NCBI GenBank assembly: GCA_963812255.1
Contig: CAWEUM010000003.1
Location: 620,001-684,000 of the forward strand
Length of the DNA stretch: 64,000 nucleotides
Direction of reading: 5' to 3'
Source: DATJGR01 sp963812255
GTDB taxonomy: Bacteria > Pseudomonadota > Gammaproteobacteria > Pseudomonadales > Azotimanducaceae
The notes under the pieces are model-generated. The model saw only the letters and a program-made list of their open reading frames with translations, did not search any database and was not told the DNA's origin. The translations under genes and the position numbers were made by a program. Every line of letters starts with the position of its first letter. The first letter of the stretch is position 1. Positions 1 to 9,155 of the stretch are shown one piece after another.

Positions 1-243
1 CGTCTCGACCGCCACGTCGATGATCGTGCCGTCTGAGTATGGGCGGCCGTGGAGCCAGACCACCAACGGCCGTTGGATGGAACTGCGCGTCACTTGCGTC
101 GGGTCGCCGCAGGCCTGCAACACCTCGAACATCTGCAAGCCGGGATCGACGACGCGAACGCCACACCGCAATCCGTCGGCGCATGCCGGAACGCCCGCGA
201 ACGTCAGCGCAATGGCCAGAGCGGTCGCGGCAACGTTCATCAT
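1..243 (-). CDS. DUF2845-like exported protein, partial (C-terminus off the window)
   Basis: Read on the minus strand from the tandem ATG at 243/240, the product has an Ala-rich signal peptide (NVAATALAIALTFAGVPACA) followed by LRCGVRVVDPG and VLQACGDPTQV. The spaced CG...CGDP pattern is typical of DUF2845 proteins, small secreted proteins of unknown role. About 81 residues are visible and the frame stays open to base 1, so the C-terminus is missing. No strong ribosome binding site is seen upstream. The family call rests on the two Cys-Gly motifs only. Confidence 0.6.
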   Translation of the reverse strand, partial: MMNVAATALAIALTFAGVPACADGLRCGVRVVDPGLQMFEVLQACGDPTQVTRSSIQRPLVVWLHGRPYSDGTIIDVAVET

Positions 244-329
244 CCGATCGGGATGAGGCTTGTGGTACGCAGCCATATCGGCAGAGAGTCCATCGGAAGC
301 GCTGAACAATCGCTGAACCTAGTGTAGTG

Positions 330-433
330 CGCCGGACATTACGGTGTGTTGAGACGTAAAGGATCTCGCGCATATGCGTCCATCGACGATACCAACTGAG
401 CAACTTGTCGAGTATCGGAGCACCTCCTCCGCC
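330..433 (-). pseudogene. Degenerate remnant of a small Trp/Arg-rich protein gene
   Basis: A GGAGGAGG tract at about 423-430 (minus strand) is followed by a frame, without an ATG, GTG or TTG at the right distance, that reads ILDKLLSWYRRWTHMREIL. This closely matches the small gene at 47160-47369 (ILRELLDWHRRWIRMREIR), and the DNA is also alike (TTGG-ATCG-CGATGGA...ATGCGCGAGAT). The codon at the expected start position is ATA. The similarity is lost after about 20 residues, so I take it as a decayed paralogue. It lies between two unrelated minus-strand genes. Confidence 0.4.
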
Positions 434-485
434 GCACCGATCGAATCGCGGCTGAACAAACCCCACCACTGATCCGCGCTGACGC

Positions 486-1511
486 TCATCGGCGCGTCAA
501 CGGCGCGTCGGCGTGGGTCTCGGCCTCTCTGGCTCGGGTTCGCCCATACGCATCGCGCCACGGCGTGAGATCCAGCTTCGGATATCGCTCGGCGCAGCCT
601 TGCAGCGTCACCTCGTCCCAATAGTCGTGGCCCGGCGGCGGAAATCCGAGCGCTTCGAGCTGACGCACACTGCAGCGTTCCACAAGGGGTGTCCAATCGA
701 CCATGCCCTTGCGCGGCCATGGATTGGAGCCGACCCAATCGGCACCCGCTACACGATATGCCAGGTTGAAGAAAAACCGTCCACCTCCCGCTAATGACAT
801 CTCGGTACCGCGGTGGACGACATCGGCGCTGTAGACCAATAGAGAGCCGCGCGGCGCTACCGCGCTGACGGCCGCCGTCTCCCACTCGGCGACCCGCTCG
901 GCCGATACACGCGCACGCGGAAACGCGAGCCGAATCAGCGGCACATCCTTCGTGAGCGTGCGGCTGACAATACGTGTGGCACCGTGGGCGAGGGTCACGT
1001 CGGTCAAATACAGGAACATCTGGATCTGTCGATAACGACCATCCGAGCGCGGCGGCAACATCACGTGGTTCGTGTAGTCGGCATGAAACGGCTGCTCGTA
1101 CTGCGTCACGCCGGTGTATTTCGCGAACGTCTCTGCCTGATACAGCCGCACGTCGCGAGAGCGCAGCAGCGCTTCGGCCGCAGCGATGATCGCCGGATGC
1201 AGCGCAAGCAGATTCAACGTCTGATCCGGGAACGGAAACTCCTTCAGTCCGGCGAATTGAAGGGGCCTGAAACGCCCCTCTGTGCCTTGGTTGGCCGGCG
1301 CGTCCGCGCCTTCGCGAAATGGAACGACTCGCGCATCCCCGGCCTCCTTCGCGTTCGCCGCGTCGGAATGAAACAGCTCCGGTGTGGGGTACAACTCAAA
1401 CAGGCCGGGGTACGCAGCATCGATCTCGTCGGGCCCGACAAGGCGCTCGAACAGCACCCAGCCATGCTGTTCGAAATGTTCGATCTGCGCGTCGCTGTGT
1501 CGTGGTTCCAC
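486..1511 (-). CDS. Phytanoyl-CoA dioxygenase (PhyH)-like Fe(II)/2-oxoglutarate oxygenase
   Basis: A 341-residue protein starting at GTG 1511. The N-terminus (HFEQHGWVLFERLVGPDEI) is the usual PhyH opening. The metal-binding HxD is in QPFHADYTNH, and the distal His is in SADVVHRGTEM with a following Arg-containing stretch, as expected for the double-stranded beta-helix fold. The family hydroxylates small organic substrates using 2-oxoglutarate and O2; the substrate cannot be told from sequence. It is transcribed away from the lipoprotein operon that starts at 1584, so the 72 bases between them should hold two promoters. A second PhyH-like gene lies at 26649-27515. Confidence 0.85.
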   Translation of the reverse strand: MEPRHSDAQIEHFEQHGWVLFERLVGPDEIDAAYPGLFELYPTPELFHSDAANAKEAGDARVVPFREGADAPANQGTEGRFRPLQFAGLKEFPFPDQTLNLLALHPAIIAAAEALLRSRDVRLYQAETFAKYTGVTQYEQPFHADYTNHVMLPPRSDGRYRQIQMFLYLTDVTLAHGATRIVSRTLTKDVPLIRLAFPRARVSAERVAEWETAAVSAVAPRGSLLVYSADVVHRGTEMSLAGGGRFFFNLAYRVAGADWVGSNPWPRKGMVDWTPLVERCSVRQLEALGFPPPGHDYWDEVTLQGCAERYPKLDLTPWRDAYGRTRAREAETHADAPLTRR

Positions 1512-1583
1512 CGCGCCATTCTAGCGGCCGCGCCGCCGCGTATCTGCTATCGTTTGCGTCCATCCTGGTAGGAGGAACATGCC

Positions 1584-3284
1584 GTGGACCATCTCCGTTT
1601 CGTGGGCCTGGCGGCGCTTTTTATCGCGCTCGGTTTCACGTCTGGTTGCCAGCGCGATACACCAGTATCGAACTCGCGCACCGACGACACCGCAGCCGGC
1701 CCGGCGCAAGAACTCGCCGACGTACAACCCGACGGCACCACTGCTCCGCTGCTGCACGGCATTGGTCCATTGCACGTGCCGATCTCGACCACGTCGGAAC
1801 AGGCACAGAAGTACTTCGATCAGGGCTTCACGTTGATGTATGGCTTCAATCACGCGGAAGCGATCCGCTCGTTCAAAGAGGCGGCGCGGCTCGACCCCAC
1901 CTGCGGAATCTGCTGGTGGGGCGTGGCGCTATCGTATGGACCGAACATCAATCAGCCAATGCCGCCGGAGGCGGTGCCCCAGGCATGGCAGGCGCTGCAG
2001 ACGGCGCAGGCGTTGCGTGCCAACGAATCTCCGCGCGAACAGGCATACATCGATGCCGTCACCGCGCGCTACAGCCAGTCCGGCAAAGACCGCGTCTCGC
2101 TCGACCGGGCCTACGCGGATGCGATGGCAAGACTCGTCGCCGGCCATCCGGATGACCTCGACGCTGCGGCGTTGTACGCGGAATCGTTGATGGATTTGAT
2201 GCCGTGGGACTACTACCAGGCCGACGGATCGCCCAAGCCCGAAACGGCCATCGCGCTGGCACAACTCGAACGCGTGATGGCGACGAATCCTCATCATCCA
2301 GGCGGGCTGCACTTCTACATTCACGCGGTCGAGGCCACGAAAACACCAGAACGCGCGGAACCAGCGGCCGATGAACTCGGTGATCTGGTGCCAGTCGCCG
2401 GCCACCTCGTACACATGCCGGCGCATATCTATTTGCGCGTCGGACGCTATCACGATGCGGTGACGCAAAACGAATTGGCTGCAGAGGCGGACGAGGACTA
2501 CATCGCGCAGTGCAATGCGCAGGGCTTTTACCCCGCGGTATATTACCCGCACAACCTGCACTTCCTGTGGTATGCCGCGATGATGGAGGGTCAGAAGCAG
2601 TTGTCGCTCGACACCGCGCGCAAGATGGCGCAACACGTGCCGCTCGACTTCGCGCGTTCGACGCCGGAGGTACAACAATTCCTGCCGGTACCGATCTATA
2701 CCTTGATCCGTTTCGGGCTCTGGGACGACATGCTCGCAGAGCCTGCGCCGCCGGACGGGGTGCCATTTGCGACAGCAATGTGGCACTACGGCCGCGGCGT
2801 GGCATATGCGCGCAAGGGCGACATTGCCAACGCGAACGCGGAACTCGAATTCCTGCAGGCGGCCGCGGACCTCGGCGCGACCGTAGCGATTCTAGGTAAG
2901 CCGGATACCATCAATGGCATGGTCGCCATCGCGACCGATCTCGTGACCGCGGCGATTGCAAACGCGCACGGGGATCACGCCGGCGAGGTCACGGCGCTCG
3001 AACGCGCCGTGAAGGCACAGGACGCTCTGCAATATACCGAACCGCCTTACTGGTTTTATCCCGTCCGCCAGAGCCTCGGTGCCGCTTACCTGCGTGCAAA
3101 GCGTCCGTCCGACGCGCAGCGCGTGTTCGAAGAAGACCTTGCGTATTTCAAGAACAACGGCTGGTCCCTGTGGGGCTTGAGCGAGGCCGTCGCCGCACAA
3201 GGCAAAGACGCAACGGCTACGCGTCAGGCGCTACAGGTTGCCTGGCAATACGCCGACGTTCCGGCCGGACCGGTCCTCAACTGA
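1584..3284 (+). CDS. TPR-repeat lipoprotein
   Basis: Starts at GTG 1584, eight bases after a strong GGAGGA. Residues 1-22 form a lipoprotein signal with lipobox FTSGC (Cys22), so the product should be anchored in a membrane facing the periplasm. The 566-residue chain contains TPR-like helices (AQKYFDQGFTLMYGFNHAEA, then SFKEAARLDPTCGICWWG and further repeats to the C-terminus). Its stop overlaps the next start (TGATG), so it is probably translationally coupled to the sulfhydrylase gene. Long TPR lipoproteins of this type are widespread and mostly uncharacterised. A protein-interaction role is inferred from the repeats. Confidence 0.8.
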   Translation: MDHLRFVGLAALFIALGFTSGCQRDTPVSNSRTDDTAAGPAQELADVQPDGTTAPLLHGIGPLHVPISTTSEQAQKYFDQGFTLMYGFNHAEAIRSFKEAARLDPTCGICWWGVALSYGPNINQPMPPEAVPQAWQALQTAQALRANESPREQAYIDAVTARYSQSGKDRVSLDRAYADAMARLVAGHPDDLDAAALYAESLMDLMPWDYYQADGSPKPETAIALAQLERVMATNPHHPGGLHFYIHAVEATKTPERAEPAADELGDLVPVAGHLVHMPAHIYLRVGRYHDAVTQNELAAEADEDYIAQCNAQGFYPAVYYPHNLHFLWYAAMMEGQKQLSLDTARKMAQHVPLDFARSTPEVQQFLPVPIYTLIRFGLWDDMLAEPAPPDGVPFATAMWHYGRGVAYARKGDIANANAELEFLQAAADLGATVAILGKPDTINGMVAIATDLVTAAIANAHGDHAGEVTALERAVKAQDALQYTEPPYWFYPVRQSLGAAYLRAKRPSDAQRVFEEDLAYFKNNGWSLWGLSEAVAAQGKDATATRQALQVAWQYADVPAGPVLN

Positions 3285-4582
3285 TGCCCGACGCTGCGCC
3301 GCCCAGGTCTTTTGGATTCCACACGCGCGCGGTGCACGCCGGCGCGCGGCCGGAACCGGTGACCGGCGCGCGCGCCATTCCAATCTTCCAGACGACCAGT
3401 TACGTGTTCGAGGATTCGGATGCGGCGGCGGCCTATTTCAATCTGCAGGAATACGGCAATACCTACTCGCGGATCATGAATCCGACGGTCGCCGCGTTCG
3501 AGGAACGCATCGCCAACCTGGAGGGCGGTGTCGGCGCAGTGGCCTTCGCCAGCGGACTCGCTGCACAAACGGCCGCGCTGTTCACGATGCTGGAACCCGG
3601 TGATCACGTCGTCGCATCGAACGCGCTGTACGGCGGCACCGTGACGCAACTGAAGCATCTGCTGCGCAAGCTGTCGATCGGATTGACGTTCGTCGATCCG
3701 GATCATATCGATGCATGGCGCGCCGCGCTGACGCCGCAAACCAAACTGTTGTTTGGCGAAACGATCGGCAATCCCGCTGGCAACGTGCTCGACATCGAGG
3801 CGCTTGCAGGTATCGCGCACGATCACGGCGCGCCGCTGATGGTCGACAATACGTTCGCGACACCGTATCTCTGCCGCCCGCTCGAATGGGGCGCCGATAT
3901 CGTGGTGCATTCGGCGACGAAGTTCATCGGCGGCCACGGCACGAGCATCGGCGGTGTCGTCGTCGACAAAGGTACTTTCGACTGGTCGAACGGCCGCTAC
4001 CCCATCGTGGCCGCGCCGTCGCCCGCGTACCACGGCCTGGCGTTTCACGAGAACTTCGGCATCTACGGCTATCTGATGAAGCTGCGGACAGAAACATTGC
4101 GCGACCTCGGTGCCGCGCTCGCGCCATTGAATGCTTTTCTGTTCATGCAGGGCCTCGAAACCTTGCCGTTGCGCATGCGCGCGCACGTCACCAACGCGAC
4201 CACTGTGGCGCAATTTCTCGCCACGGAACCGGGTGCCGAACGCGTGCGCTATGCGGGCCTCGCCGACAGTCCTTATCGAGAACTGCGCGAGAAATACCTG
4301 CCGCGCGGCGCCGGCGCGGTGTTCTGCTTCGATCTGCCCGGCGGACGCGAAGCGGGGACAGCGTTCATCGCTGCGCTGAATCTGTTCTCGCACCTGGCCA
4401 ACGTCGGCGACGCAAAGAGCCTCGTCATTCATCCGGCGAGCACGACGCACCGGCAACTGAGCGATGCGGAACTCCACGCCGCCGGCATCGGCCCGGGTAC
4501 GATTCGGCTGTCGATCGGCATCGAGGATGTCGACGATCTGATCTGGGATCTGCGTCAGGGCCTTGCGGCGGTCTCGTCATGA
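3284..4582 (+). CDS. metY: O-acetylhomoserine sulfhydrylase (PLP-dependent, MetY type)
   Basis: A 432-residue Cys/Met metabolism PLP enzyme. It would combine O-acetylhomoserine with sulfide (or a thiol) to give homocysteine in the cytosol. The PLP lysine is K213 in HSATKFIGGHG. Other family landmarks are YSRIMNPT, the Tyr-containing ASNALYGGT and the C-terminal VGDAKSLVIHPASTTH. The ATG at 3284 overlaps the upstream stop by one base, and the stop overlaps the next start (ATGA). A paralogue is at 48117-49415. Substrate (O-acetylhomoserine rather than O-acetylserine or O-succinyl esters) is assigned by family resemblance only. Confidence 0.9.
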   Translation: MPDAAPPRSFGFHTRAVHAGARPEPVTGARAIPIFQTTSYVFEDSDAAAAYFNLQEYGNTYSRIMNPTVAAFEERIANLEGGVGAVAFASGLAAQTAALFTMLEPGDHVVASNALYGGTVTQLKHLLRKLSIGLTFVDPDHIDAWRAALTPQTKLLFGETIGNPAGNVLDIEALAGIAHDHGAPLMVDNTFATPYLCRPLEWGADIVVHSATKFIGGHGTSIGGVVVDKGTFDWSNGRYPIVAAPSPAYHGLAFHENFGIYGYLMKLRTETLRDLGAALAPLNAFLFMQGLETLPLRMRAHVTNATTVAQFLATEPGAERVRYAGLADSPYRELREKYLPRGAGAVFCFDLPGGREAGTAFIAALNLFSHLANVGDAKSLVIHPASTTHRQLSDAELHAAGIGPGTIRLSIGIEDVDDLIWDLRQGLAAVSS

Positions 4583-5067
4583 GTGAGCCCGCAGCGACCG
4601 GCTATCAGGACCCCAACGTCATTCGCCGCCTCATCGGTACCGCACGCACGATCGCAATCGTCGGTCTGTCGGCCAATCCGTTGCGGCCAAGTCACTTCGT
4701 TGGGTTCTATCTGCTGCGTCACGGCTACCGCGTTATTCCAGTCAATCCACGCGAACGCGAAGTGCTTGGGCAGCGGAGCGTCGAGCATCTCGCGCAAATC
4801 GACACACCAATCGACATCGTCGATGTATTCCGTGAACCGAGCGTCGTACCGCAGATCGCCGATGAAGCTGCGGAGGTCGGCGCAAAGGCGCTGTGGCTGC
4901 AGTTCGGTGTGATTCACGAAGCAGGTGCCAAACAAGCGCGCGCAGCTGGCCTCGATGTCGTCATGGATCGCTGCCTGAAGATCGAACACGCGCGCTATCT
5001 GGGGCGCATGCACTGGCTTGGCTTCAACACCGGTGTGGTCAGCGCCCGGCGCAACGCACCGCGTTGA
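4579..5067 (+). CDS. CoA-binding domain protein (CoA_binding_2)
   Basis: A 162-residue single-domain Rossmann protein. The nucleotide loop is IAIVGLSANPLRPSHFVGFY, followed by GYRVIPVNPRE and a conserved MDRCLKIEHAR near the C-terminus. These are the hallmarks of the small stand-alone CoA-binding family related to the N-terminal domain of succinyl-CoA synthetase. The biochemical role of the family is not settled. It overlaps metY by 4 bases and mtfA by 1 base, so it is the third gene of a coupled operon. Confidence 0.85.
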   Translation: MSEPAATGYQDPNVIRRLIGTARTIAIVGLSANPLRPSHFVGFYLLRHGYRVIPVNPREREVLGQRSVEHLAQIDTPIDIVDVFREPSVVPQIADEAAEVGAKALWLQFGVIHEAGAKQARAAGLDVVMDRCLKIEHARYLGRMHWLGFNTGVVSARRNAPR

Positions 5068-5861
5068 TGCTGAAACGCCTGCAGGCGTGGCGCAGGGCGC
5101 GCATTCGGCAGCGCCACGCAATACCTGACGGTTTGTGGAGCGATGTCGTCGCGCAGTTGCATGTCCTCGATCATCTCGATGCCAACGACGTGGCCCGGTT
5201 GCGCGATCTCGTCGCGCTGTTTCTGTACGAAAAGACGATCGTCGGCGCACACGAACTCCGCATCGACGACAGAATGCGCGTTACCATCGCCGCTCAGGCG
5301 TGTCTACCAATCCTGAACTTCCAGCAAACGGATCAGGGGCTCAGCTGCTATCGCGGCTGGCGCACCGTGATTCTGTATCCCGGTGCGTTCGTCGCGCATC
5401 GCGAAATCGAAGACGACACGGGGCTTGTTCACTCGGGCTTCGAAGAACTCGACGGCGAATCGGCCGACGGCGGTCCGGTGGTACTGTCGTGGGAAGAGGC
5501 GCAGCCGCGGCCGTCGGATGAGATCTACAACGTCGTCATTCACGAGTTCGCGCACAAACTCGACGAACTGACCGGGCCACCGAACGGTTTGCCCCCGCTG
5601 CATGCCGATATGCGCATCGAAACCTGGTCGACGGTGATGAGCCGCGCATTCGAGGCGTTCAATGCGATGCTCGATCGCGACGAAGGACCGCCTTTCGACG
5701 ACTACGCGGGGACCGATCCGGCCGAGTTCTTCGCGGTTCTCAGCGAACTGTTCTTCGCCGCACCCGACGTCGTCATCGAAGCGTATCCGGACGTATACGC
5801 GCAGCTTCGTACGTTCTATCGGCAAGATCCGATCGCCGCATATGAAAGCGTCAGTCGATGA
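5067..5861 (+). CDS. mtfA: Zinc peptidase of the MtfA family
   Basis: 264 residues with the zinc motif HEFAHKLD at 159-166 and a downstream GTDPAEFFAVLSELFF that should supply the glutamate ligand. E. coli MtfA is a cytosolic aminopeptidase linked to the Mlc glucose repressor. Here the gene ends a four-gene operon with a sulfhydrylase, so the local context does not point to sugar transport. The start is ATG 5067 overlapping the upstream TGA. The 3' end overlaps the convergent peptidase gene at 5851 by 11 bases. Confidence 0.88.
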   Translation: MLKRLQAWRRARIRQRHAIPDGLWSDVVAQLHVLDHLDANDVARLRDLVALFLYEKTIVGAHELRIDDRMRVTIAAQACLPILNFQQTDQGLSCYRGWRTVILYPGAFVAHREIEDDTGLVHSGFEELDGESADGGPVVLSWEEAQPRPSDEIYNVVIHEFAHKLDELTGPPNGLPPLHADMRIETWSTVMSRAFEAFNAMLDRDEGPPFDDYAGTDPAEFFAVLSELFFAAPDVVIEAYPDVYAQLRTFYRQDPIAAYESVSR

Positions 5862-6537
5862 GAATCGAGACGCCCAGCGCATTCAGCGCGCGCCGGCGCT
5901 GGCGCCAATCCGACATGTGGGTATCCATCACACGCTCAAAACCACGACCGTGATCGTGGTGTTTGATGTGCGCGAGCTCGTGCAGGATCACGTAATCGAT
6001 CAGATCCAGCGGCGCCTTGACGAGTTGGGTGTTCAGCGTGATGTCTCCCGTCGTGCTGCAGTTCCCCCACTGCGAGCGCATCCGCCGCAGGCGCCAGCGC
6101 GGCATGCCTTTCAACCACGGGAGATCCGCCCACACCGCGATCCGTTGCGCCAACAGTTCCGTCGCCCGCACGCGATACCAGTTCCGCAACAGCGCTCGGA
6201 CGCGTTCCGCGCTTCTATCGTGACTGGCCACGACGATTCGGCGGCCGGTGAACATCACGCCGTCACGACGCACGGGTGCTTCGAACGCAAGTGGATGACG
6301 CTTGCCGAGATAGAAAAGCAACGCGCCCTCGTCGTAGCGCGGCGCGAGCGCACGCGTTTCCGCCACCTGCTCGGCGATCCACGCCGCGTGCGAATAAACG
6401 ACGCGATGAATGTCTTTGAGACTGGCCCATGTTGGCGCGCCGACGCGCACGGTGCCGTCGTGGTGCACGCGCACCGAAATGTTCTTGCTGCGCCCCCCGG
6501 TGCGGCGGAGGTGGTACGCAATCGACATGGCGGGCAT
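5851..6537 (-). CDS. YgjP-like metallopeptidase (M48-like, DUF45)
   Basis: A 228-residue protein with the zinc site HELAHIKHHDHGRGF at about residues 186-200, preceded by RMRSQWGNCSTTGDITLN, a signature of the YgjP/DUF45 family. GAGGAG lies at 6551-6556, 13 bases before ATG 6537; a second in-frame ATG is at 6528. The family is predicted to be a cytosolic metal-dependent hydrolase of unknown substrate. Its 3' end overlaps mtfA, placing two unrelated metallopeptidases tail to tail. It is divergent from ppc, with only 39 bases between the two starts. Confidence 0.88.
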   Translation of the reverse strand: MPAMSIAYHLRRTGGRSKNISVRVHHDGTVRVGAPTWASLKDIHRVVYSHAAWIAEQVAETRALAPRYDEGALLFYLGKRHPLAFEAPVRRDGVMFTGRRIVVASHDRSAERVRALLRNWYRVRATELLAQRIAVWADLPWLKGMPRWRLRRMRSQWGNCSTTGDITLNTQLVKAPLDLIDYVILHELAHIKHHDHGRGFERVMDTHMSDWRQRRRALNALGVSILID

Positions 6538-6576
6538 TATCGTTGCAATTCTCCTCAACGAAAACGGTAAACGGAC

Positions 6577-9144
6577 ATGCTCTCCGAAGCGCGGCTCCTC
6601 GACAAGGCATTGCGCGACGATGTCCGCCTGCTCGGCGAAATCCTGGGCCGTGTGATCGCGGCCGACCGTGGTGCCGCGTTCGTCGATCGCATCGAGCAGA
6701 TCCGTGCGCTGGCCAAAGCGGCGCGCGCCGGAGGCGGCGCCGAGTGGGACGCCCTCAGCGCACTGCTCGAGTCGATTCCGGCCGATGCCATCTGCGACGT
6801 CGCGCGGGCGTTCAATCAGTTCCTGAATCTGGCGAACATCGCCGAGCAGCACCATGCGGTGACGAATCAGTCGCTGACCTTCGACCTGCCGCAAACCAAC
6901 AAGCTCGACGATGCCATCGACGCGTTGCAGATCGAACTGGTGCTGACGGCGCACCCAACGGAAGTACTCAGGCGCACGCTGGTGCTGAAATACGATGCGA
7001 TCGGCGGCGCCCTGGCCGAACAACCACACGATGTCGTCCTCCTGGAACGATTGATTTCCGAGGCATGGCACAGTGACGAGGTGCGCACCGAGCGACCGAC
7101 GCCGCAGGACGAAGCGAAGTGGGGCTTCGCGGTGATCGAACAATCGCTGTGGGAGGCGCTGCCGCGATTCCTGCGCCAGTTCGACGCGAGCCTCGCACAG
7201 ACCGGCCGGCCGCCGCTGAGCGCGACAGCGACGCCGATTCGGTTTGCGACGTGGATGGGCGGCGATCGCGACGGCAACCCGAACGTCACCGCTGCCGTCA
7301 CCGGCGAAGTGCTGATGCTGGCGCGCTGGATGGCAGCGGATCTGTATCTGCGCGACGTCGATGCGCTGCACGGGTCGCTGTCTATGACGCATGCCAGCGA
7401 GGTCATCCACGCGCGCAGCGGGGACGCCCGCGAACCCTATCGGGCAGTGCTGAAGGACGTTCGCGAACGGTTGCGGCGCACTCGCGAATGGGCTGAGGGT
7501 GGCGATGCACGGCCGCCGGACGATCCGAACCGGATCTACTTCGATGCCGCCGATCTGCACGAGCCGCTGGCGTTGTGTCATCGCTCGCTGCATGCATGTG
7601 GCATGGGGTTGATCGCCGACGGGCCGTTACTCGATACATTGCGCCGAGTTGCCGCATTCGGAACCACCTTGGTGCGGCTCGACGTCCGCCAGAGTTCCGA
7701 TCGTCACACCGGTGTACTCGACGAGATCACCCAGTACCTCGGCATCCTTCACGACGGCCGCAGTTACGCCGAGTGGTCGGAACCGCAACGCCAGCAATTC
7801 CTGCTCGCTGAACTCGTTGGCCGTCGGCCGTTGTTTCCGACCCACTGGCCCGCGTCGGAGGATGCAAGCGAAGTACTCGCCACCTGCGCAGTGATCGCCT
7901 CGCCACTCGGCGACGGCATGGCTCAGTACGTGATCTCGATGGCCACATCGCCGTCCGATGTACTCGCGGTGATTCTGCTGCTGCGGGCATCCGGCGTCAC
8001 CCGCGCGTTGCCGGTGGTGCCGCTGTTCGAAACGCTCGACGACCTCGACGGGGCGGCGCAGACGATCGACGCGCTGCTGGCCATTCCATGGTATCGCAGC
8101 TACGCCGGCCGGGAACTACACGTGATGATCGGCTACTCGGACTCGGCCAAAGACGCCGGACAGTTCGCCGCGGCGTGGGCGCAATATCGCGCGCAGGAGC
8201 ATCTCGTGGACGTCGCGCAGCGGCACGGCATACGGCTGCGGCTGTTCCACGGCCGCGGTGGCGCGATCGGTCGCGGCGGTGGACCGGCACGTCAGGCAAT
8301 CCTTTCGCAGCCACCCGGCTCGGTGCAGAGCAGCCTGCGCGTCACCGAACAAGGCGAGGTGATTCGCTTCAAGCTCGGCAATCCTCAACTCGCGATCGAA
8401 ACGCTGACCCGCTACGTGACCGCAGTACTGGAAGCAACGTTGCATCCGCCGCCGGTGCCGGGGCCGGCATGGCGCGCGCGGATCGGTGAATTGTCGAGCG
8501 TCGCGCTGGCGGCTTATCGCCATGTGGTGCGCGACGATCCGGATTTCGTCGCGCTCTTTCGCGCGCTGACGCCGGAAACCGAACTCGGCATCCTCGCGCT
8601 CGGCAGCCGTCCGTCGCGCCGTCGCGACACCCAGGACATCAGTAGCCTGCGCGCGATTCCGTGGGTATTCGCGTGGACTCAGGTGCGCCTGATGCTGCCG
8701 GCGTGGCTCGGCACCGATGCCGCGCTAGCAGGATCACACGACCGCGGCGACGATCCGGTGATGGCCGACATGGCGCGTTGGCCGTTCTTTCGCATGCAGC
8801 TGAACATGCTCGAGATGGTGCTTGCAAAGACGGATCCCGATCTGGCGCGCTACTACGCGCGGCGCCTGACGAGCGCGGCACAGCAACAGGCAGTGGAGCG
8901 CCTCGGCGAGCGTGCCGACGTGCTCGCAAACGCCCTGTTGAAACTGCACGGTGAAACCCAGTTGCTGCAGGACGATCCGGAGCTGCGCGCATCACTATCG
9001 GTGCGCAACACGTATCTCGATCCGCTCCATCTGCTGCAGGCGGAGCTGCTGGCCCGCTATCGGCAGCAACCCGACGATGCCACCGCGCGCGCGCTTAAGA
9101 TCACGATGGCGGGCATATCGAGCGGGCTGCGCAACACCGGTTGA
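6577..9144 (+). CDS. ppc: Phosphoenolpyruvate carboxylase
   Basis: An 855-residue PEP carboxylase, close to the usual 870-930. It converts PEP and bicarbonate to oxaloacetate, replenishing the TCA cycle. The catalytic His loop VLTAHPTEVLRRT is near residue 126. GGDRDGNPNVT, the Lys-containing GYSDSAKDAGQFAAAW and the Gly-rich FHGRGGAIGRGGGP follow in the normal order. The C-terminus ISSGLRNTG is the conserved PEPC ending. All key motifs are intact, so it should be active. It shares a very short divergent promoter region with the YgjP gene. Confidence 0.97.
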   Translation: MLSEARLLDKALRDDVRLLGEILGRVIAADRGAAFVDRIEQIRALAKAARAGGGAEWDALSALLESIPADAICDVARAFNQFLNLANIAEQHHAVTNQSLTFDLPQTNKLDDAIDALQIELVLTAHPTEVLRRTLVLKYDAIGGALAEQPHDVVLLERLISEAWHSDEVRTERPTPQDEAKWGFAVIEQSLWEALPRFLRQFDASLAQTGRPPLSATATPIRFATWMGGDRDGNPNVTAAVTGEVLMLARWMAADLYLRDVDALHGSLSMTHASEVIHARSGDAREPYRAVLKDVRERLRRTREWAEGGDARPPDDPNRIYFDAADLHEPLALCHRSLHACGMGLIADGPLLDTLRRVAAFGTTLVRLDVRQSSDRHTGVLDEITQYLGILHDGRSYAEWSEPQRQQFLLAELVGRRPLFPTHWPASEDASEVLATCAVIASPLGDGMAQYVISMATSPSDVLAVILLLRASGVTRALPVVPLFETLDDLDGAAQTIDALLAIPWYRSYAGRELHVMIGYSDSAKDAGQFAAAWAQYRAQEHLVDVAQRHGIRLRLFHGRGGAIGRGGGPARQAILSQPPGSVQSSLRVTEQGEVIRFKLGNPQLAIETLTRYVTAVLEATLHPPPVPGPAWRARIGELSSVALAAYRHVVRDDPDFVALFRALTPETELGILALGSRPSRRRDTQDISSLRAIPWVFAWTQVRLMLPAWLGTDAALAGSHDRGDDPVMADMARWPFFRMQLNMLEMVLAKTDPDLARYYARRLTSAAQQQAVERLGERADVLANALLKLHGETQLLQDDPELRASLSVRNTYLDPLHLLQAELLARYRQQPDDATARALKITMAGISSGLRNTG

Positions 9145-9155
9145 ACGACTACGAC

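Noticed and set aside
3224..4477. A 417-codon open frame opposite metY
   Set aside because: Low-complexity Arg/His/Gln composition and no start signal; metY has every PLP-enzyme motif.
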